A DNA stretch of 64,000 nucleotides, taken from assembly GCA_030949985.1 (NCBI GenBank), contig JAUZRX010000023.1, forward strand, positions 124,001-188,000, given 5' to 3'. Numbering within the stretch: the first letter of the stretch is position 1; each line of letters starts with the position of its first letter. The stretch comes from Acidobacteriota bacterium. GTDB lineage: Bacteria; Acidobacteriota; Polarisedimenticolia; J045. Shown here one piece after another: positions 1 to 8,366 of this stretch. A program made the position numbers and the translations under genes. Under the pieces are notes generated by a model. That model saw nothing but the letters and a program-made list of their open reading frames with translations. It was not told the origin of the DNA and ran no database searches.

Positions 1-2163
1 CAAGTGCCGCCAGGGACTCGAGGGCAGCAGATCCACCTCGCTCAGCCCCCGCCGGGCCTCCACAGCGGCCTGACGCCGCGACCGGAAGCGAGAGCTTCCG
101 GGGACCCCGGCACCGTGGGCCGGCATCACGGGCGCCTCGAGAGCGTCGGGCAGGTCGAGCCAGCTTCGCTGCTCCGCCTTCTCCGCCGGCGGCGGGCGGC
201 CGGCGGGTCCTCGAGCCACGGCCGGCGACGGAGTCGGGCGCGCGACGGCCCGGCCCAGGCCCATGGAAACCGAACGAGCCGTGGCCAGGGCCCTCGAGAA
301 GTCCAGGTCCAGTCCGCCGATGCTCAGGCTGAAGACCCGCAGTTTCTCCCCCGCCTGGTCTCGCGCCAGCAGGCGCTGCCGGGCCGTCTCCCCGACGGTG
401 GCCAGGGAAAGCCGGTGCAGGCGCACCCGCTCGGCTTCGAAGACCAGGCGGTCGAGGGCTTCCTCCCCGTTCGCACCGGCCCCCTGCCGACCGAGCGCCT
501 CGAGCATCCGGGCCTCGCCGCGGTGTCGCCTGTCGAGCACGCCCTGGATCCGCCGGAGCCGGAGCGCCGCGGGCAGACGCTCCCCGGCCCGGGGCAGCAG
601 GTTGTCCATGGCTCGCACCACCGGCAGGCGGGGAAAGAGATCGATCGCGCCGGGGCCCGAAGCGGGGATCGCCGGCACCACCACCATCTGCGGGAAGGTC
701 CGCGGCGTGGGGAAGGCCGGCAACGGCACGGCCAGCAGCAGATCCAGGTCGCCGGTCGCCTGTCCCGCATCCCGCAGGTGACGCAGCCAGGTGAAGAGGG
801 AGAGCAGGCGGGAGAGCTGGTCGAGACCCTCGAGTTCGGGAAAGACCCGGGCCAGTCGGTCGTAGGAGGCGTTGATCTCCCGGGTCAGGGCCCGGGTCCA
901 GGGCGCCACCGACCGGGGACGTCCCGCATCATCGAGGCTCCCCACCTTCTCCGCCGCGGCGGCCATGCGCACCCGCCGCAGGGCCAGCAGGTCTCCCTGG
1001 GAAGAGAGGGTCAGGTCCACCTCGTCGGGATAGAACCACAGCCGGGTCTGCTGCCCCGACGAGCCCACGCTCCGGGGGTCCCGGGCGAAACGCTCCACGT
1101 GGGTCAGAAATCCCGGTACGTGCTGGTGTATCGCCGCCCGGCGGTCGAGCCAGGAGCGCGGACCGAAACCCGTGCTGAAGGTCTTGAAGCGGGCATCGCA
1201 GAGCAGGCTGATCCAGCCCAGGCGGGTATCGGCCAGGCGTCCGCCGAAGTTCACCACCAGGCGATGGGGCCAGGCCGAGCGGTCGAGGCTCATGTAGGGC
1301 GGCGCCAGGGAGCCGTGGAAGACGGCTCGATAGGCCACCGCCACGTCGGCGAGGGTCAGGGGGCCACCGGGAATCGGCTTCGGCTCCGGGGGGCGGCTGC
1401 CCGTCAATACCAGCTCACCCTCACGCAGGCGCGCCCCCTCGATCTGCCAGCCCCCGGCGCCGAGAAAAGGCTCGAAGATCCCCAGGTCCACCTCCGCGGC
1501 CGGCGCGGGGGTCTGGGTGTCCAGAGTCCGGCCATGGGGCACCGTGCCGAGGAAGAAGCGGGAGTGAGCCAGGTCGTGACGGTAGGGATAGACCTCGACT
1601 TTCAGCTGCGGGGGGCGTTTCCCCGCCGCCTGCAACCGCCGCCACTCCGCCGCCAGCGGATGGCGCAATCCCGGCCAGGCTCGCTCGAAGGCCCGCCGGG
1701 CGGCCAGGGCGGAAGGAATACCGTTTTCCGGTGCCGGGAGGAAGACCCGCACGAAGCCCTCCCCGTCGCTTTCGAGCAGCCATTTCCGCGCACGAAGCAA
1801 CTCGACCCATGCGGGAGCCGCCTCACCGGGCTCCCACAGCCAGCCCAACTCCACCAGCTCCCGCCCCGGAACCCCCTGGAGGGTGTCCAGCGCATCGGGC
1901 AGGACGAAGGCCATCGGTTCGAGCAGAGGGTCGAGCAGTGGCAGCGCCAGTTCCCGGGTCCCGCTGTTTCCCGGTTCGGCCGCCAGCCGGTCGAGCCATT
2001 CGCCGACGGCCTGGCCCGAATGGGTCAGCCGCCGCCGGTCCACCAGGCTCGAGTAGTCGACCTCGACCCACTCATCGGCGTCGTCGCCGCCGCTGGCGGC
2101 GCCCACGCCGGCGAGGGCCAGCAGAACGACCAGGACGAGGAGGAACGACCGGCGAGCGATCAC
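1..2163 (-). CDS. Large secreted protein of unknown function (3' end beyond window)
   Basis: An open frame of 721 codons runs from a GTG at 2161-2163 to the window edge without a stop, so the C-terminus is missing. The GTG overlaps the stop of the upstream lipoprotein gene (GTGA overlap), indicating translational coupling. The N-terminus is a clear signal peptide: two Arg, a run of Leu/Val, then GVGAAS before an acidic stretch (residues 1-25). I recognise no domain in the rest. It contains Trp/Pro-rich segments, two Arg-rich helical stretches and a Pro-rich region near residue 640. Lack of further membrane segments suggests a periplasmic or secreted location. Context with a lipoprotein suggests an envelope role, but function is unknown. 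Confidence 0.75.
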   Translation of the reverse strand, partial: MIARRSFLLVLVVLLALAGVGAASGGDDADEWVEVDYSSLVDRRRLTHSGQAVGEWLDRLAAEPGNSGTRELALPLLDPLLEPMAFVLPDALDTLQGVPGRELVELGWLWEPGEAAPAWVELLRARKWLLESDGEGFVRVFLPAPENGIPSALAARRAFERAWPGLRHPLAAEWRRLQAAGKRPPQLKVEVYPYRHDLAHSRFFLGTVPHGRTLDTQTPAPAAEVDLGIFEPFLGAGGWQIEGARLREGELVLTGSRPPEPKPIPGGPLTLADVAVAYRAVFHGSLAPPYMSLDRSAWPHRLVVNFGGRLADTRLGWISLLCDARFKTFSTGFGPRSWLDRRAAIHQHVPGFLTHVERFARDPRSVGSSGQQTRLWFYPDEVDLTLSSQGDLLALRRVRMAAAAEKVGSLDDAGRPRSVAPWTRALTREINASYDRLARVFPELEGLDQLSRLLSLFTWLRHLRDAGQATGDLDLLLAVPLPAFPTPRTFPQMVVVPAIPASGPGAIDLFPRLPVVRAMDNLLPRAGERLPAALRLRRIQGVLDRRHRGEARMLEALGRQGAGANGEEALDRLVFEAERVRLHRLSLATVGETARQRLLARDQAGEKLRVFSLSIGGLDLDFSRALATARSVSMGLGRAVARPTPSPAVARGPAGRPPPAEKAEQRSWLDLPDALEAPVMPAHGAGVPGSSRFRSRRQAAVEARRGLSEVDLLPSSPWRHL

Positions 2164-2882
2164 CGAAGCACCACCGCGTTCTCCCAGATCACCTGTCCGA
2201 TGTCGAGCCCGACGGCGGCCGCCTCCACCGCCGGATCACCGATGGCCCCCCGGGACCGGGCGCTCAACAGGTGCCCGACACCGAGGGCAGCGGCCCGCGG
2301 TGAAGAGGCGGCGATGAGGACATCGGCTTCCCACAGCCCGCCGGCCATCCGCACCTCCCTGAGATCCGCGAAAACCAGCGGCGGCAGCGGGGCGTCGGCA
2401 GCGGTGGAAGCCGCCAGGTCCGGCTGCAGCCGTCCGTCTTCCCAGCGAGGCCGGAGAACCCAGATCCCGGCCCCGGGATCCACCTGGGGGCCCCGTTGGA
2501 CCACCAGCCGCGCCGCCTTCTCGTCACCGAGCGCCAGGCGGATGCGCCTGGCGACAGCCCGGGCCAGGGCTTCTCCGTGCTCGTCGTGGACGATCTCCAC
2601 CCCGGTCGCCGGGTCGACCAGGGCGCTCCAGGCCTCGAACGGCGTGGGGGCCCCCGTCAACACCATCGCGCCGCGGTCGGCCAGATGCTCGAGCACCAAG
2701 GGCTGGTCACTGCTTGCCTCGCCCCGATAGAGTACCTGGGCGATCACCGCAGGGTTCTCGAGGGCTGGGCCGGTTGCGGGAGGCGACGCCACCGGCGGTC
2801 GCGGAGGAGCACAAGCCCCGGTGACCGCCAGCAGCCAGAACAGGAGGAGCCCCTCGGCCCCGGGTACACCACGACGACGCAT
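2160..2882 (-). CDS. Putative lipoprotein, unknown function
   Basis: 240 aa. The N-terminus is a lipoprotein signal peptide: a hydrophobic stretch (about residues 11-21) ends in the lipobox-like VTGAC, so Cys24 is the probable lipidated residue, followed by a Pro/Ala-rich linker. The mature part (about 45-240) is a compact alpha/beta region with an acidic ridge around 95-105 and ends with a segment suggestive of a small periplasmic domain. A good ribosome site (GGGGAGG, 8 nt before ATG) supports the start. It lies 4 bp after the lipoate-ligase-like gene and overlaps the next gene by 4 bp, so the three are one operon. No family recognised. Confidence 0.75.
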   Translation of the reverse strand: MRRRGVPGAEGLLLFWLLAVTGACAPPRPPVASPPATGPALENPAVIAQVLYRGEASSDQPLVLEHLADRGAMVLTGAPTPFEAWSALVDPATGVEIVHDEHGEALARAVARRIRLALGDEKAARLVVQRGPQVDPGAGIWVLRPRWEDGRLQPDLAASTAADAPLPPLVFADLREVRMAGGLWEADVLIAASSPRAAALGVGHLLSARSRGAIGDPAVEAAAVGLDIGQVIWENAVVLR

Positions 2883-2886
2883 CGAT

Positions 2887-3576
2887 CTAACCTCCCCGGC
2901 CGTCCTGCTCGCGAATCGCGCGCAGCAGGCAGCGTGTCAACAGGCTCTCGTCCACCCCCCCGAGGCGCCGCACCGCCGCTTGACGGGCTGGATCCCAGCG
3001 ATCGGCGAAGGCCCTGAGCGCATCCGGCGGGGCGACCAGGGGGATCGCCGACTGGATCAGAACCGCCCCGTGCACCCGGGCGAGGGCCACGCCGGCCGCC
3101 TTGACATCCCCGACCACGACCTCTTCCCGGTCCGCCCGCTGAAAGCAGATCTCCGCACGACCCGGCCCCGGACCGGCGACAGCCTGTCCATCGACGACGC
3201 CGGCGGGAAGCCCGCACGAGGCGAGGGCGACTTCGATCAGCCGACCCACCACTCTCGCGCAGCCCCGAAGATCACCCCGGCCCAGGGGACCGGGAAAAGC
3301 GCCGGTCAGGGCCAGGTCACCGGGCAGGTGGAGCAGCCATCCCCCGCCGGTGGGCCGCCCGACCACCTCCACCCCCCGGCGCTCCGCGTGCTTCAAAAGC
3401 TCGTCGGGGGGGCGCTGGCCGCGACCGAGGGTCAGGGTCGGTCCGACCCAGCCGTGGACCCGGAAGCGCCACCCGCTGCCGGGACGAAAGTCCGGCGCTT
3501 CGAGCAGGGCCCGATCCGCGCCCATCGCAAGGCCGCCGGCTTCGCGGCCGGCATCCACCGACTTCTGAACGAGCAT
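2887..3576 (-). CDS. Lipoate/biotin-protein ligase family protein (LplA-like)
   Basis: 229 aa from the ATG at 3576. It shows the BPL/LplA fold signatures: a central GRPTGGGWLLH motif (about 73-83; family consensus RxTGGGxxxH) and a VVGDVKAAG segment (about 154-162) in which Lys159 aligns with the catalytic lysine of lipoate ligases, followed by a late LIQSAIPL strand matching the family LQHGSIxL. Such enzymes adenylate lipoate (or octanoate/biotin) and transfer it to the lysine of E2/GcvH acceptor domains in the cytosol. I chose the internal ATG because codons upstream of it are GC-rich and unlike a ligase N-terminus. Substrate cannot be told from sequence. It heads an operon with two envelope proteins of unknown role. 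Confidence 0.7.
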   Translation of the reverse strand: MLVQKSVDAGREAGGLAMGADRALLEAPDFRPGSGWRFRVHGWVGPTLTLGRGQRPPDELLKHAERRGVEVVGRPTGGGWLLHLPGDLALTGAFPGPLGRGDLRGCARVVGRLIEVALASCGLPAGVVDGQAVAGPGPGRAEICFQRADREEVVVGDVKAAGVALARVHGAVLIQSAIPLVAPPDALRAFADRWDPARQAAVRRLGGVDESLLTRCLLRAIREQDGRGG

Positions 3577-4135
3577 GGCGGCATTCTGCCCCAGGCCGGA
3601 GCCCGCCGCATGGTGCGGGTGGCCCACCCCGGGGGGATGACGACCTCCGCCTCGGCCCCCCGGCCGGGAGCGCGGACCCGGGGACCCGAGCGCTGGTGGG
3701 CCGTTCCCGGGCTTTCGGGGAGGAGCGCAAGGGCCGGGTCGAGTTCGGCGCCCCCCTGGCCGCCGCTTCAGCGCGGAGTCGGCACCGGGCCTGCGCCCGC
3801 AGGAGGACGTTCGCAGGCGCGATCCGCAACTCTGTTCGCTCTTTGTCGGGTTTGCCTTGCCTTCCCCGAAAACGGCACCCACCTGGTGCCATGGCGGGAA
3901 GTTTGGCGGCGGCCGGCTCTACACTCCAGCGTCAAGGGAAGGGGTTGGGAAGGGGTGTTGGTCAGGCAATCCGCGTCAATCCGCTTCACCGGCCGCCGCG
4001 CCGATGGCGCGCCCCGCGCGCCTTCTTTTGCCCACGTATTAGCACGCACCGTGCCAAACCCGTTCGATCTGGCGCCACCATGCGCCGCACCCCCGCCGAA
4101 GCCCCTGAACTATGGGGGGTTGAAGCTTTCAAAAA

Positions 4136-4176
4136 CATGAACAGGTGGCTCTCCCGACATGAACACAGCATGAACA
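4136..4176. repeat. Three direct repeats CATGAACA, helically phased
   Basis: Exact copies of CATGAACA begin at 4136, 4158 and 4169. The spacings of 22 and 11 bp place all three on the same face of the DNA helix. On the minus strand the unit reads TGTTCATG. Direct repeats with an 11-bp period are typical of OmpR/PhoB-family operator boxes (known for that family). The cognate regulator here is unknown. Confidence 0.45.
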
Positions 4177-4262
4177 CCCGGGAGCCTCGCTTCTTGCCGT
4201 TCCCCATGCAAGACGAGTCTAAGTGCAGATAATAAAAGAACTTGCTATGAAAACAGGGGGAC

Positions 4263-4292
4263 CGGGAATCCGACCCGAAGTGTCGGAATCCC
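4263..4292 (-). terminator. Terminator-like hairpin after the TPR gene
   Basis: The arms CGGGAATCCGAC and GTCGGAATCCCG pair over 12 positions with one mismatch around a short loop, 13 bp after the stop of the TPR gene. On the minus strand a TGTTTTC stretch follows after several bases, so it is a plausible but imperfect intrinsic terminator for the rpsP-rplS operon. Confidence 0.5.
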
Positions 4293-4304
4293 GTCTCCTT
4301 CATG

Positions 4305-6149
4305 TCAAGTTTTTGACGACCCCAGTCGTTCCCGCACGGTGCCCAGCATGGGCGAATCCGGGTGCAGACGCTCGAGTTCACCGAGCCAGGCGGTGGCCTT
4401 CTCGCACCTGCCCACGGCGTGGGCCAGAAGGGCGGCGCGGGCCCGCAACTCGGCCTCACTGTCACCCGGGCCGTCCCCCGGCAGCCCCGCCTCGAGCACT
4501 TCAGCGGCCAGGCCCAGGGCGCGCTCGAGTTCACCCTGATCGGTCCAGGCCCGCACGGCCATCAGTGCCGAGTCCACCGCCCGGGATCCCCGGGTGCGGG
4601 CGATTTCTGCAAAGAGGGCCAGGGCCTGTTCCCTCAGCTCCATTTCCCAGAGCCCCACGGCCATCTGGTAGCGGGTCTCGAGGTCCTCTTCCGGCAAAGC
4701 CTCCTCGAGGCATGCGTCGAGGCCTTCGAGGTCTCCGGGACGGGAGGCACCCCCGGCGGCAGGCGGCCCGGGCTCCGGCGCCGGAGTGGGCCGGGCCGCC
4801 ACGGGCCCCGTCGCCTCGTCGAAGTCGATCACCCACTCCTCGTCGTCGCTCCCGCCACTGTCTTCCCCCGGGCCCATGGCCAGGGGGGGGGGTGGCGGCT
4901 CCTCCGCAGGCGGTGGGGCGACCTTTGGAGGCGGCGGGCGAAGCGCCGCGAGTTCCTGCTCGAGACGCGAAACTTCCGGGTGAGGCCCCGCCGCGCCGGC
5001 CAGCCGAGCCAGGGCCGCCTGGGCACGGGAGTACATGCCATGGGCGATGAAAGACTCCACCTCCAGTACCTGGGCCCGCAGGACCGGGGACAGACCCGGC
5101 GGGTCCGTTGCCTCCGCCGAAGGGGAAACCTCATCATCGTCCGGCACCTTTTCCCCGGCCGGCGGCGGCGAGACGGCCAGCAGCCGCTCCATCACGGCAT
5201 GCTGGCCGGGATCCCGCATCACCAGCTCGCTCAGCGCGTCCCGCAAGGCGTGTTCGCTGACCCCCGCCGGAGAGGTCCCCAGGTCGAGCAGGAGACCGGC
5301 CGCGGCGTCGTAGGCCTCGAGCGCCGTCAGCCGACGGGCCACCGCCAGGCGCGCGGGAGCCGGCCAGTCCGCGGCCGGGGCTTCGAGCAGTTCCCGCCGT
5401 GCCTCGTCCCGCCGATCCAGACACTCGAAGACGGCGGCTCGCAGCAGGGTCCAGTTGGCCATGGCGGCGGAGTCGGCCTGCCGCGGTGGCCGGGGGACCT
5501 CGCCGAGGCGCTGGAAGGCCCGCGCGAAATGCTCGAGCCCTCCCCCGTCGAGCATGGCCGTACCCGCCTCCGCCGCCGCGGCGAAGTTCTCGATCGATTC
5601 TTCCAGCGCCCCCTGTCGCGACAGGCCCAGGGCGAGCGTCGCCCGCTCACGCGGGGACAGGGGATGGGAGCCGTCGGGCGCTCCCAGGCGCAGGATCTGC
5701 CGCAGGGCCTCGAGCCCCCCCGCGGGGCCTTCCGCCAGCCGGCGCCAGACCGCCAGGGCGGCGGCGGCATCGCCGGCGGCCTCATGGAGCCGGGCGGCGT
5801 CCAGAAGGGGCTGGCGGGCATCGGCGGACAACCCCTGCTCGCACAGCCAGCAGCCCAGCTTGTCCAGCAGGTTCCGGTCGTCGGCGAGCCGGCAGGCCCG
5901 GCGCAGCAGCGCCACGGAGCGATGCTGATCACCTTCCGCGCGATAGAGATCGGCCAGGCGGGCGAGCACCTCGCACGCCTCCTCGGCCTCGCCGGAGCGG
6001 GCCAGGGCGTCCCCCAGCCGCTGGAGCAGGACACGATCGTCGGGACGCGCATCCACCAGGGCCCGGTAACAGGCCGCCGCCTTCTGCATGTCACCCCGGC
6101 GTGCCGCCTGCTCGGCGTCGGCCAGCAGCCGGCTGTGATCGACGCCCAC
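4305..6149 (-). CDS. TPR-repeat protein downstream of rplS
   Basis: About 614 aa from a GTG at 6149, chosen because upstream codons overlap rplS. The N-terminal half (about 1-330) is built of tetratricopeptide-like helical repeats rich in Ala, Leu, Asp and Arg. A Pro-rich acidic linker (about 385-470, including PPPP runs and a DDEEW patch) separates a second block of TPR-like helices to the C-terminus. No signal peptide is visible, so it is probably cytosolic and acts as a protein-protein scaffold. It is separated from rplS by only 5 bp and is probably co-transcribed with the ribosomal-protein/tRNA-modification operon. The specific partner is unknown. A hairpin follows the stop. Confidence 0.75.
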   Translation of the reverse strand: MGVDHSRLLADAEQAARRGDMQKAAACYRALVDARPDDRVLLQRLGDALARSGEAEEACEVLARLADLYRAEGDQHRSVALLRRACRLADDRNLLDKLGCWLCEQGLSADARQPLLDAARLHEAAGDAAAALAVWRRLAEGPAGGLEALRQILRLGAPDGSHPLSPRERATLALGLSRQGALEESIENFAAAAEAGTAMLDGGGLEHFARAFQRLGEVPRPPRQADSAAMANWTLLRAAVFECLDRRDEARRELLEAPAADWPAPARLAVARRLTALEAYDAAAGLLLDLGTSPAGVSEHALRDALSELVMRDPGQHAVMERLLAVSPPPAGEKVPDDDEVSPSAEATDPPGLSPVLRAQVLEVESFIAHGMYSRAQAALARLAGAAGPHPEVSRLEQELAALRPPPPKVAPPPAEEPPPPPLAMGPGEDSGGSDDEEWVIDFDEATGPVAARPTPAPEPGPPAAGGASRPGDLEGLDACLEEALPEEDLETRYQMAVGLWEMELREQALALFAEIARTRGSRAVDSALMAVRAWTDQGELERALGLAAEVLEAGLPGDGPGDSEAELRARAALLAHAVGRCEKATAWLGELERLHPDSPMLGTVRERLGSSKT

Positions 6150-6154
6150 CGAAC

Positions 6155-6514
6155 CTAGGCCCGACGACGCTCCTTGATCCTGGCCGCCTTGCCGGAACGT
6201 CCGCGCAGGTAGTAGAGCTTGGCCCGGCGGACCCGGCCGCAACGCACCACCTCGATCTTGGCGATCATCGGCGAGTGAAGGGGGAAAACCCTCTCCACGC
6301 CGATACCGCTCGAGATCTTCCGCACGCGGAAGGTCGAAGCCGTGGAGTTCTTGCCGTGCTTGCGGGAGATGACCACGCCCTGAAAGACCTGGATCCTCTC
6401 TTTCTCGCCCTCTCGCACCCGCACGTGCACCTTGACCGTGTCGCCCGGGGCGAAGTCGGGAATCTCCGACTTGAGGTAGGCCTGTTCGATGCCGCTGATG
6501 ATCTTGTCGCTCAT
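6155..6514 (-). CDS. rplS: 50S ribosomal protein L19
   Basis: 119 aa, the usual length for L19, which sits at the interface of the 30S and 50S subunits. The conserved features are visible: [18 protein letters not shown] near residues 19-36, the [10 protein letters not shown] strand, and the basic C-terminal [21 protein letters not shown] segment region. The start ATG overlaps the stop of trmD (ATGA), the classical gene order rpsP-rimM-trmD-rplS. Expression should be coupled to the upstream genes. Confidence 0.98.
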   Translation of the reverse strand: MSDKIISGIEQAYLKSEIPDFAPGDTVKVHVRVREGEKERIQVFQGVVISRKHGKNSTASTFRVRKISSGIGVERVFPLHSPMIAKIEVVRCGRVRRAKLYYLRGRSGKAARIKERRRA

Positions 6515-7260
6515 GTCTTCCTCGTTTCCGTTCCGCCGGCTCGATCGGACGGGGCCGCAGCCGCAGTGAACAAATCCGGCCGCCGACGGCGGGTCAGCTC
6601 CAGTGCCGCCCTCCGCCGCCAGCTCTCGATTTCTCCGTGGTGGCCGGAAAGCAGCACCTCCGGCACACGCAGGCCCCGGTATTCCGCGGGCCGAGTATAG
6701 TGGGGGTGGTCGAGGAGCCGGTTTTCGAAGGAGTCCTGCTCCACCGAAGCTCCTTTACCGACCACACCGGGAATCCGCCGGGCGAGAGTGTCGATCAGCA
6801 CCATCGCCGGAAGCTCGCCTCCCGAGAGAACATAATCGCCGATGGAGATCTCCTCGTCGACCACTTCTTCCCGCACCCGCTCGTCAACCCCCTCGTAGCG
6901 ACCGCAGATCAGCAGCAGCCGCGGCTCGGCGCTGAGCCGGGCGATCACCTCGGCATCGAGAGGCCGGCCGGCCGGATCGAGCAGAATCACCTTGCCCGGG
7001 CCCGCCCAGCCGTCACGGATGGCCTCCACCGCACGGAACAGGGGCTCGGGTTTGAAGACCATCCCCGCCCCGCCACCGAAGGGGGCGTCGTCCACCTGGC
7101 GGTGAGGCGGATCGGCCCAGGCCCGCAGGTCGTGCACGCGGAGCCGGAAAATTTCGCGCTCGAGGGCCTTGCCGGTGACCCCGAAGGCCAGGGGACCGGG
7201 AAAGATCCCGGGGAAGATCGACAGCACGTCGAATTCCCGCAGACGGCACGCGGTGCTCAT
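6511..7260 (-). CDS. trmD: tRNA (guanine-N1-)-methyltransferase TrmD
   Basis: 249 aa. It methylates G37 at N1 in tRNAs reading CNN codons, using SAM, and prevents frameshifting. It is a SPOUT-class enzyme; motifs for the trefoil knot are present: [14 protein letters not shown] around residues 110-125 and [19 protein letters not shown] around 132-151. The N-terminal [11 protein letters not shown] is typical. The ATG at 7260 overlaps the rimM stop (ATGA), and the stop overlaps the rplS start, so translation is tightly coupled. A longer open frame exists upstream but lies inside rimM and is not coding. Confidence 0.97.
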   Translation of the reverse strand: MSTACRLREFDVLSIFPGIFPGPLAFGVTGKALEREIFRLRVHDLRAWADPPHRQVDDAPFGGGAGMVFKPEPLFRAVEAIRDGWAGPGKVILLDPAGRPLDAEVIARLSAEPRLLLICGRYEGVDERVREEVVDEEISIGDYVLSGGELPAMVLIDTLARRIPGVVGKGASVEQDSFENRLLDHPHYTRPAEYRGLRVPEVLLSGHHGEIESWRRRAALELTRRRRPDLFTAAAAPSDRAGGTETRKT

Positions 7261-7826
7261 GGAGCCGACTCTCCCGCCACCTCGGCCGCCTCGGGGTCGA
7301 TCAGGCCCGGGGGGAGGTCCACCTCGATCTTCCCTCCCTCGACGTCGACCACCTTGCAGATCGCCGGCGCCAGGGGGACCAGGGCCTCGCCCCCGCCCTC
7401 GAGATCGACCACCAGCAGGTCGCTGGCGACACCCTCTTCCACCTCGCGCACCCGCCCCACCGCCCGGCCCCGAGTGTCGACCAGCACCAGCCCGGCCAGG
7501 TCCGCCACGCGCACTTCGCCCTCCGGGGTGGGCAGATCCTCGCGGCAGGCGCCCAGCACCGCCCCGGTCAACTCCCGGGCCTGGTCGATGCTGTCCACCG
7601 CTTCGAAAGCGATGACGGCGCCCTTGGGGGTCGCGCGCCAGGCGCGAATACGCCGCGCTTCCCGCCGGCCGTCGTCCCACACCAGTTCCAGTTCCCGCCC
7701 CGCCTCGAGCCGCTGCTCGGGCCAGTCGGTATGGAGTTCGACGTGTACCTCCCCCTTCCGGCCCCAGGGCCGGCCGATACGGGCGATGGCGAGCCATTCG
7801 CCCCTGCTGGCGGGAGAGCCGTCCAT
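7257..7826 (-). CDS. rimM: Ribosome maturation factor RimM
   Basis: 189 aa. RimM binds S19 and assists 30S head assembly. The N-terminal RimM barrel begins with WLAIARIGRPWGRKGEVHV (about 11-29). The C-terminal PRC-barrel-like half has ADLAGLVLVDTRGRAVGRV, VVDLEGGGEALVPLAPAIC and VVDVEGGKIEVDLPPGL signatures. It lies 3 bp downstream of khpA and overlaps trmD by 4 bp. Confidence 0.95.
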   Translation of the reverse strand: MDGSPASRGEWLAIARIGRPWGRKGEVHVELHTDWPEQRLEAGRELELVWDDGRREARRIRAWRATPKGAVIAFEAVDSIDQARELTGAVLGACREDLPTPEGEVRVADLAGLVLVDTRGRAVGRVREVEEGVASDLLVVDLEGGGEALVPLAPAICKVVDVEGGKIEVDLPPGLIDPEAAEVAGESAP

Positions 7827-7829
7827 GAC

Positions 7830-8078
7830 CTAACCCGGAATCTCGATCTCGAAGCGACGCCGGTTCTTGTGTCCCGAAATCGACGCCAGGGTCCGAATCG
7901 AACGGATGGTCATCCCCTCCTTGCCGATCAACTGGCCCCGGCTCTCCGCCGGCGCGTGGATCTCGAAGCGGGTGGCACGCCGTCCGTCGTGCACGGAGAC
8001 CTCGATACCTTCAGGCGAACCGATCAGCCGCGAAGCGACTTCCTGCAGGAAGGCCTTCAACCGCAGATCATCGTTCAT
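7830..8078 (-). CDS. khpA: KH-domain RNA-binding protein KhpA
   Basis: 82 aa, the usual size of KhpA (YlqC). A single type-II KH domain carries the RNA-gripping loop GQLIGKEGMTIR (about residues 47-58). In firmicutes KhpA works with KhpB/Jag in RNA binding and cell-size control; here only KhpA is present. Its start overlaps the rpsP stop, and it sits between rpsP and rimM, the standard place for this gene. Confidence 0.93.
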   Translation of the reverse strand: MNDDLRLKAFLQEVASRLIGSPEGIEVSVHDGRRATRFEIHAPAESRGQLIGKEGMTIRSIRTLASISGHKNRRRFEIEIPG

Positions 8079-8332
8079 TCCGCGCTCGCCACCGCGGCCT
8101 TGGACACACCCTCGGCCAGACTCTTGACCGTCGGCGTCGCGTGGGCGCCCTTGCCGATCCAGTTGTTGTAGCTGTCGAGATCCACTTTCACCTCGGGGGG
8201 ATCCCTGCGCGGATTGTAGAAACCGATGGTGTCCACCACCGGCCCTCCCGGAGTCTTGCGGGAATCGGAAACGACGATTCGATAAAACGGGTGATTGCGG
8301 GATCCCTCCCGGCGAAGCCTGATCTTCAGCAC
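8075..8332 (-). CDS. rpsP: 30S ribosomal protein S16
   Basis: 85 aa. S16 is an assembly protein of the 30S body. The N-terminal MLKIRLRREGSRNHPFYRIVV and the following DSRKTPGG are the family signature, and the central IGFYNPR motif is present. First gene of the rpsP-khpA-rimM-trmD-rplS-TPR cluster, 34 bp after ffh, so it may be transcribed from the ffh promoter. Confidence 0.98.
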   Translation of the reverse strand: MLKIRLRREGSRNHPFYRIVVSDSRKTPGGPVVDTIGFYNPRRDPPEVKVDLDSYNNWIGKGAHATPTVKSLAEGVSKAAVASAE

Positions 8333-8366
8333 TGCTTGCCTCCTCGCGGGCCGCGCCCGCCGGTGC

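Larger units (their letters stand above)
3577..4304. other. 728-bp intergenic region with no convincing gene
   Basis: No frame here has protein-like composition. The segment 4040-4260 is clearly AT-richer than its surroundings. It holds three phased copies of an 8-mer, a CCCC/GGGG stem near 4106-4118, a TTGAA-TTCAA near-palindrome around 4120-4132, and a terminator-like hairpin serving the gene to its right. It could contain a promoter with a long leader for the ligase operon, or a small RNA, but I cannot demonstrate either. Confidence 0.5.

Noticed and set aside
4-2730. A 908-codon open frame on the plus strand
   Set aside because: It lies antisense to two genes with signal peptides, has Pro/Arg/Gly-heavy composition and no domain; typical of shadows in high-GC DNA.
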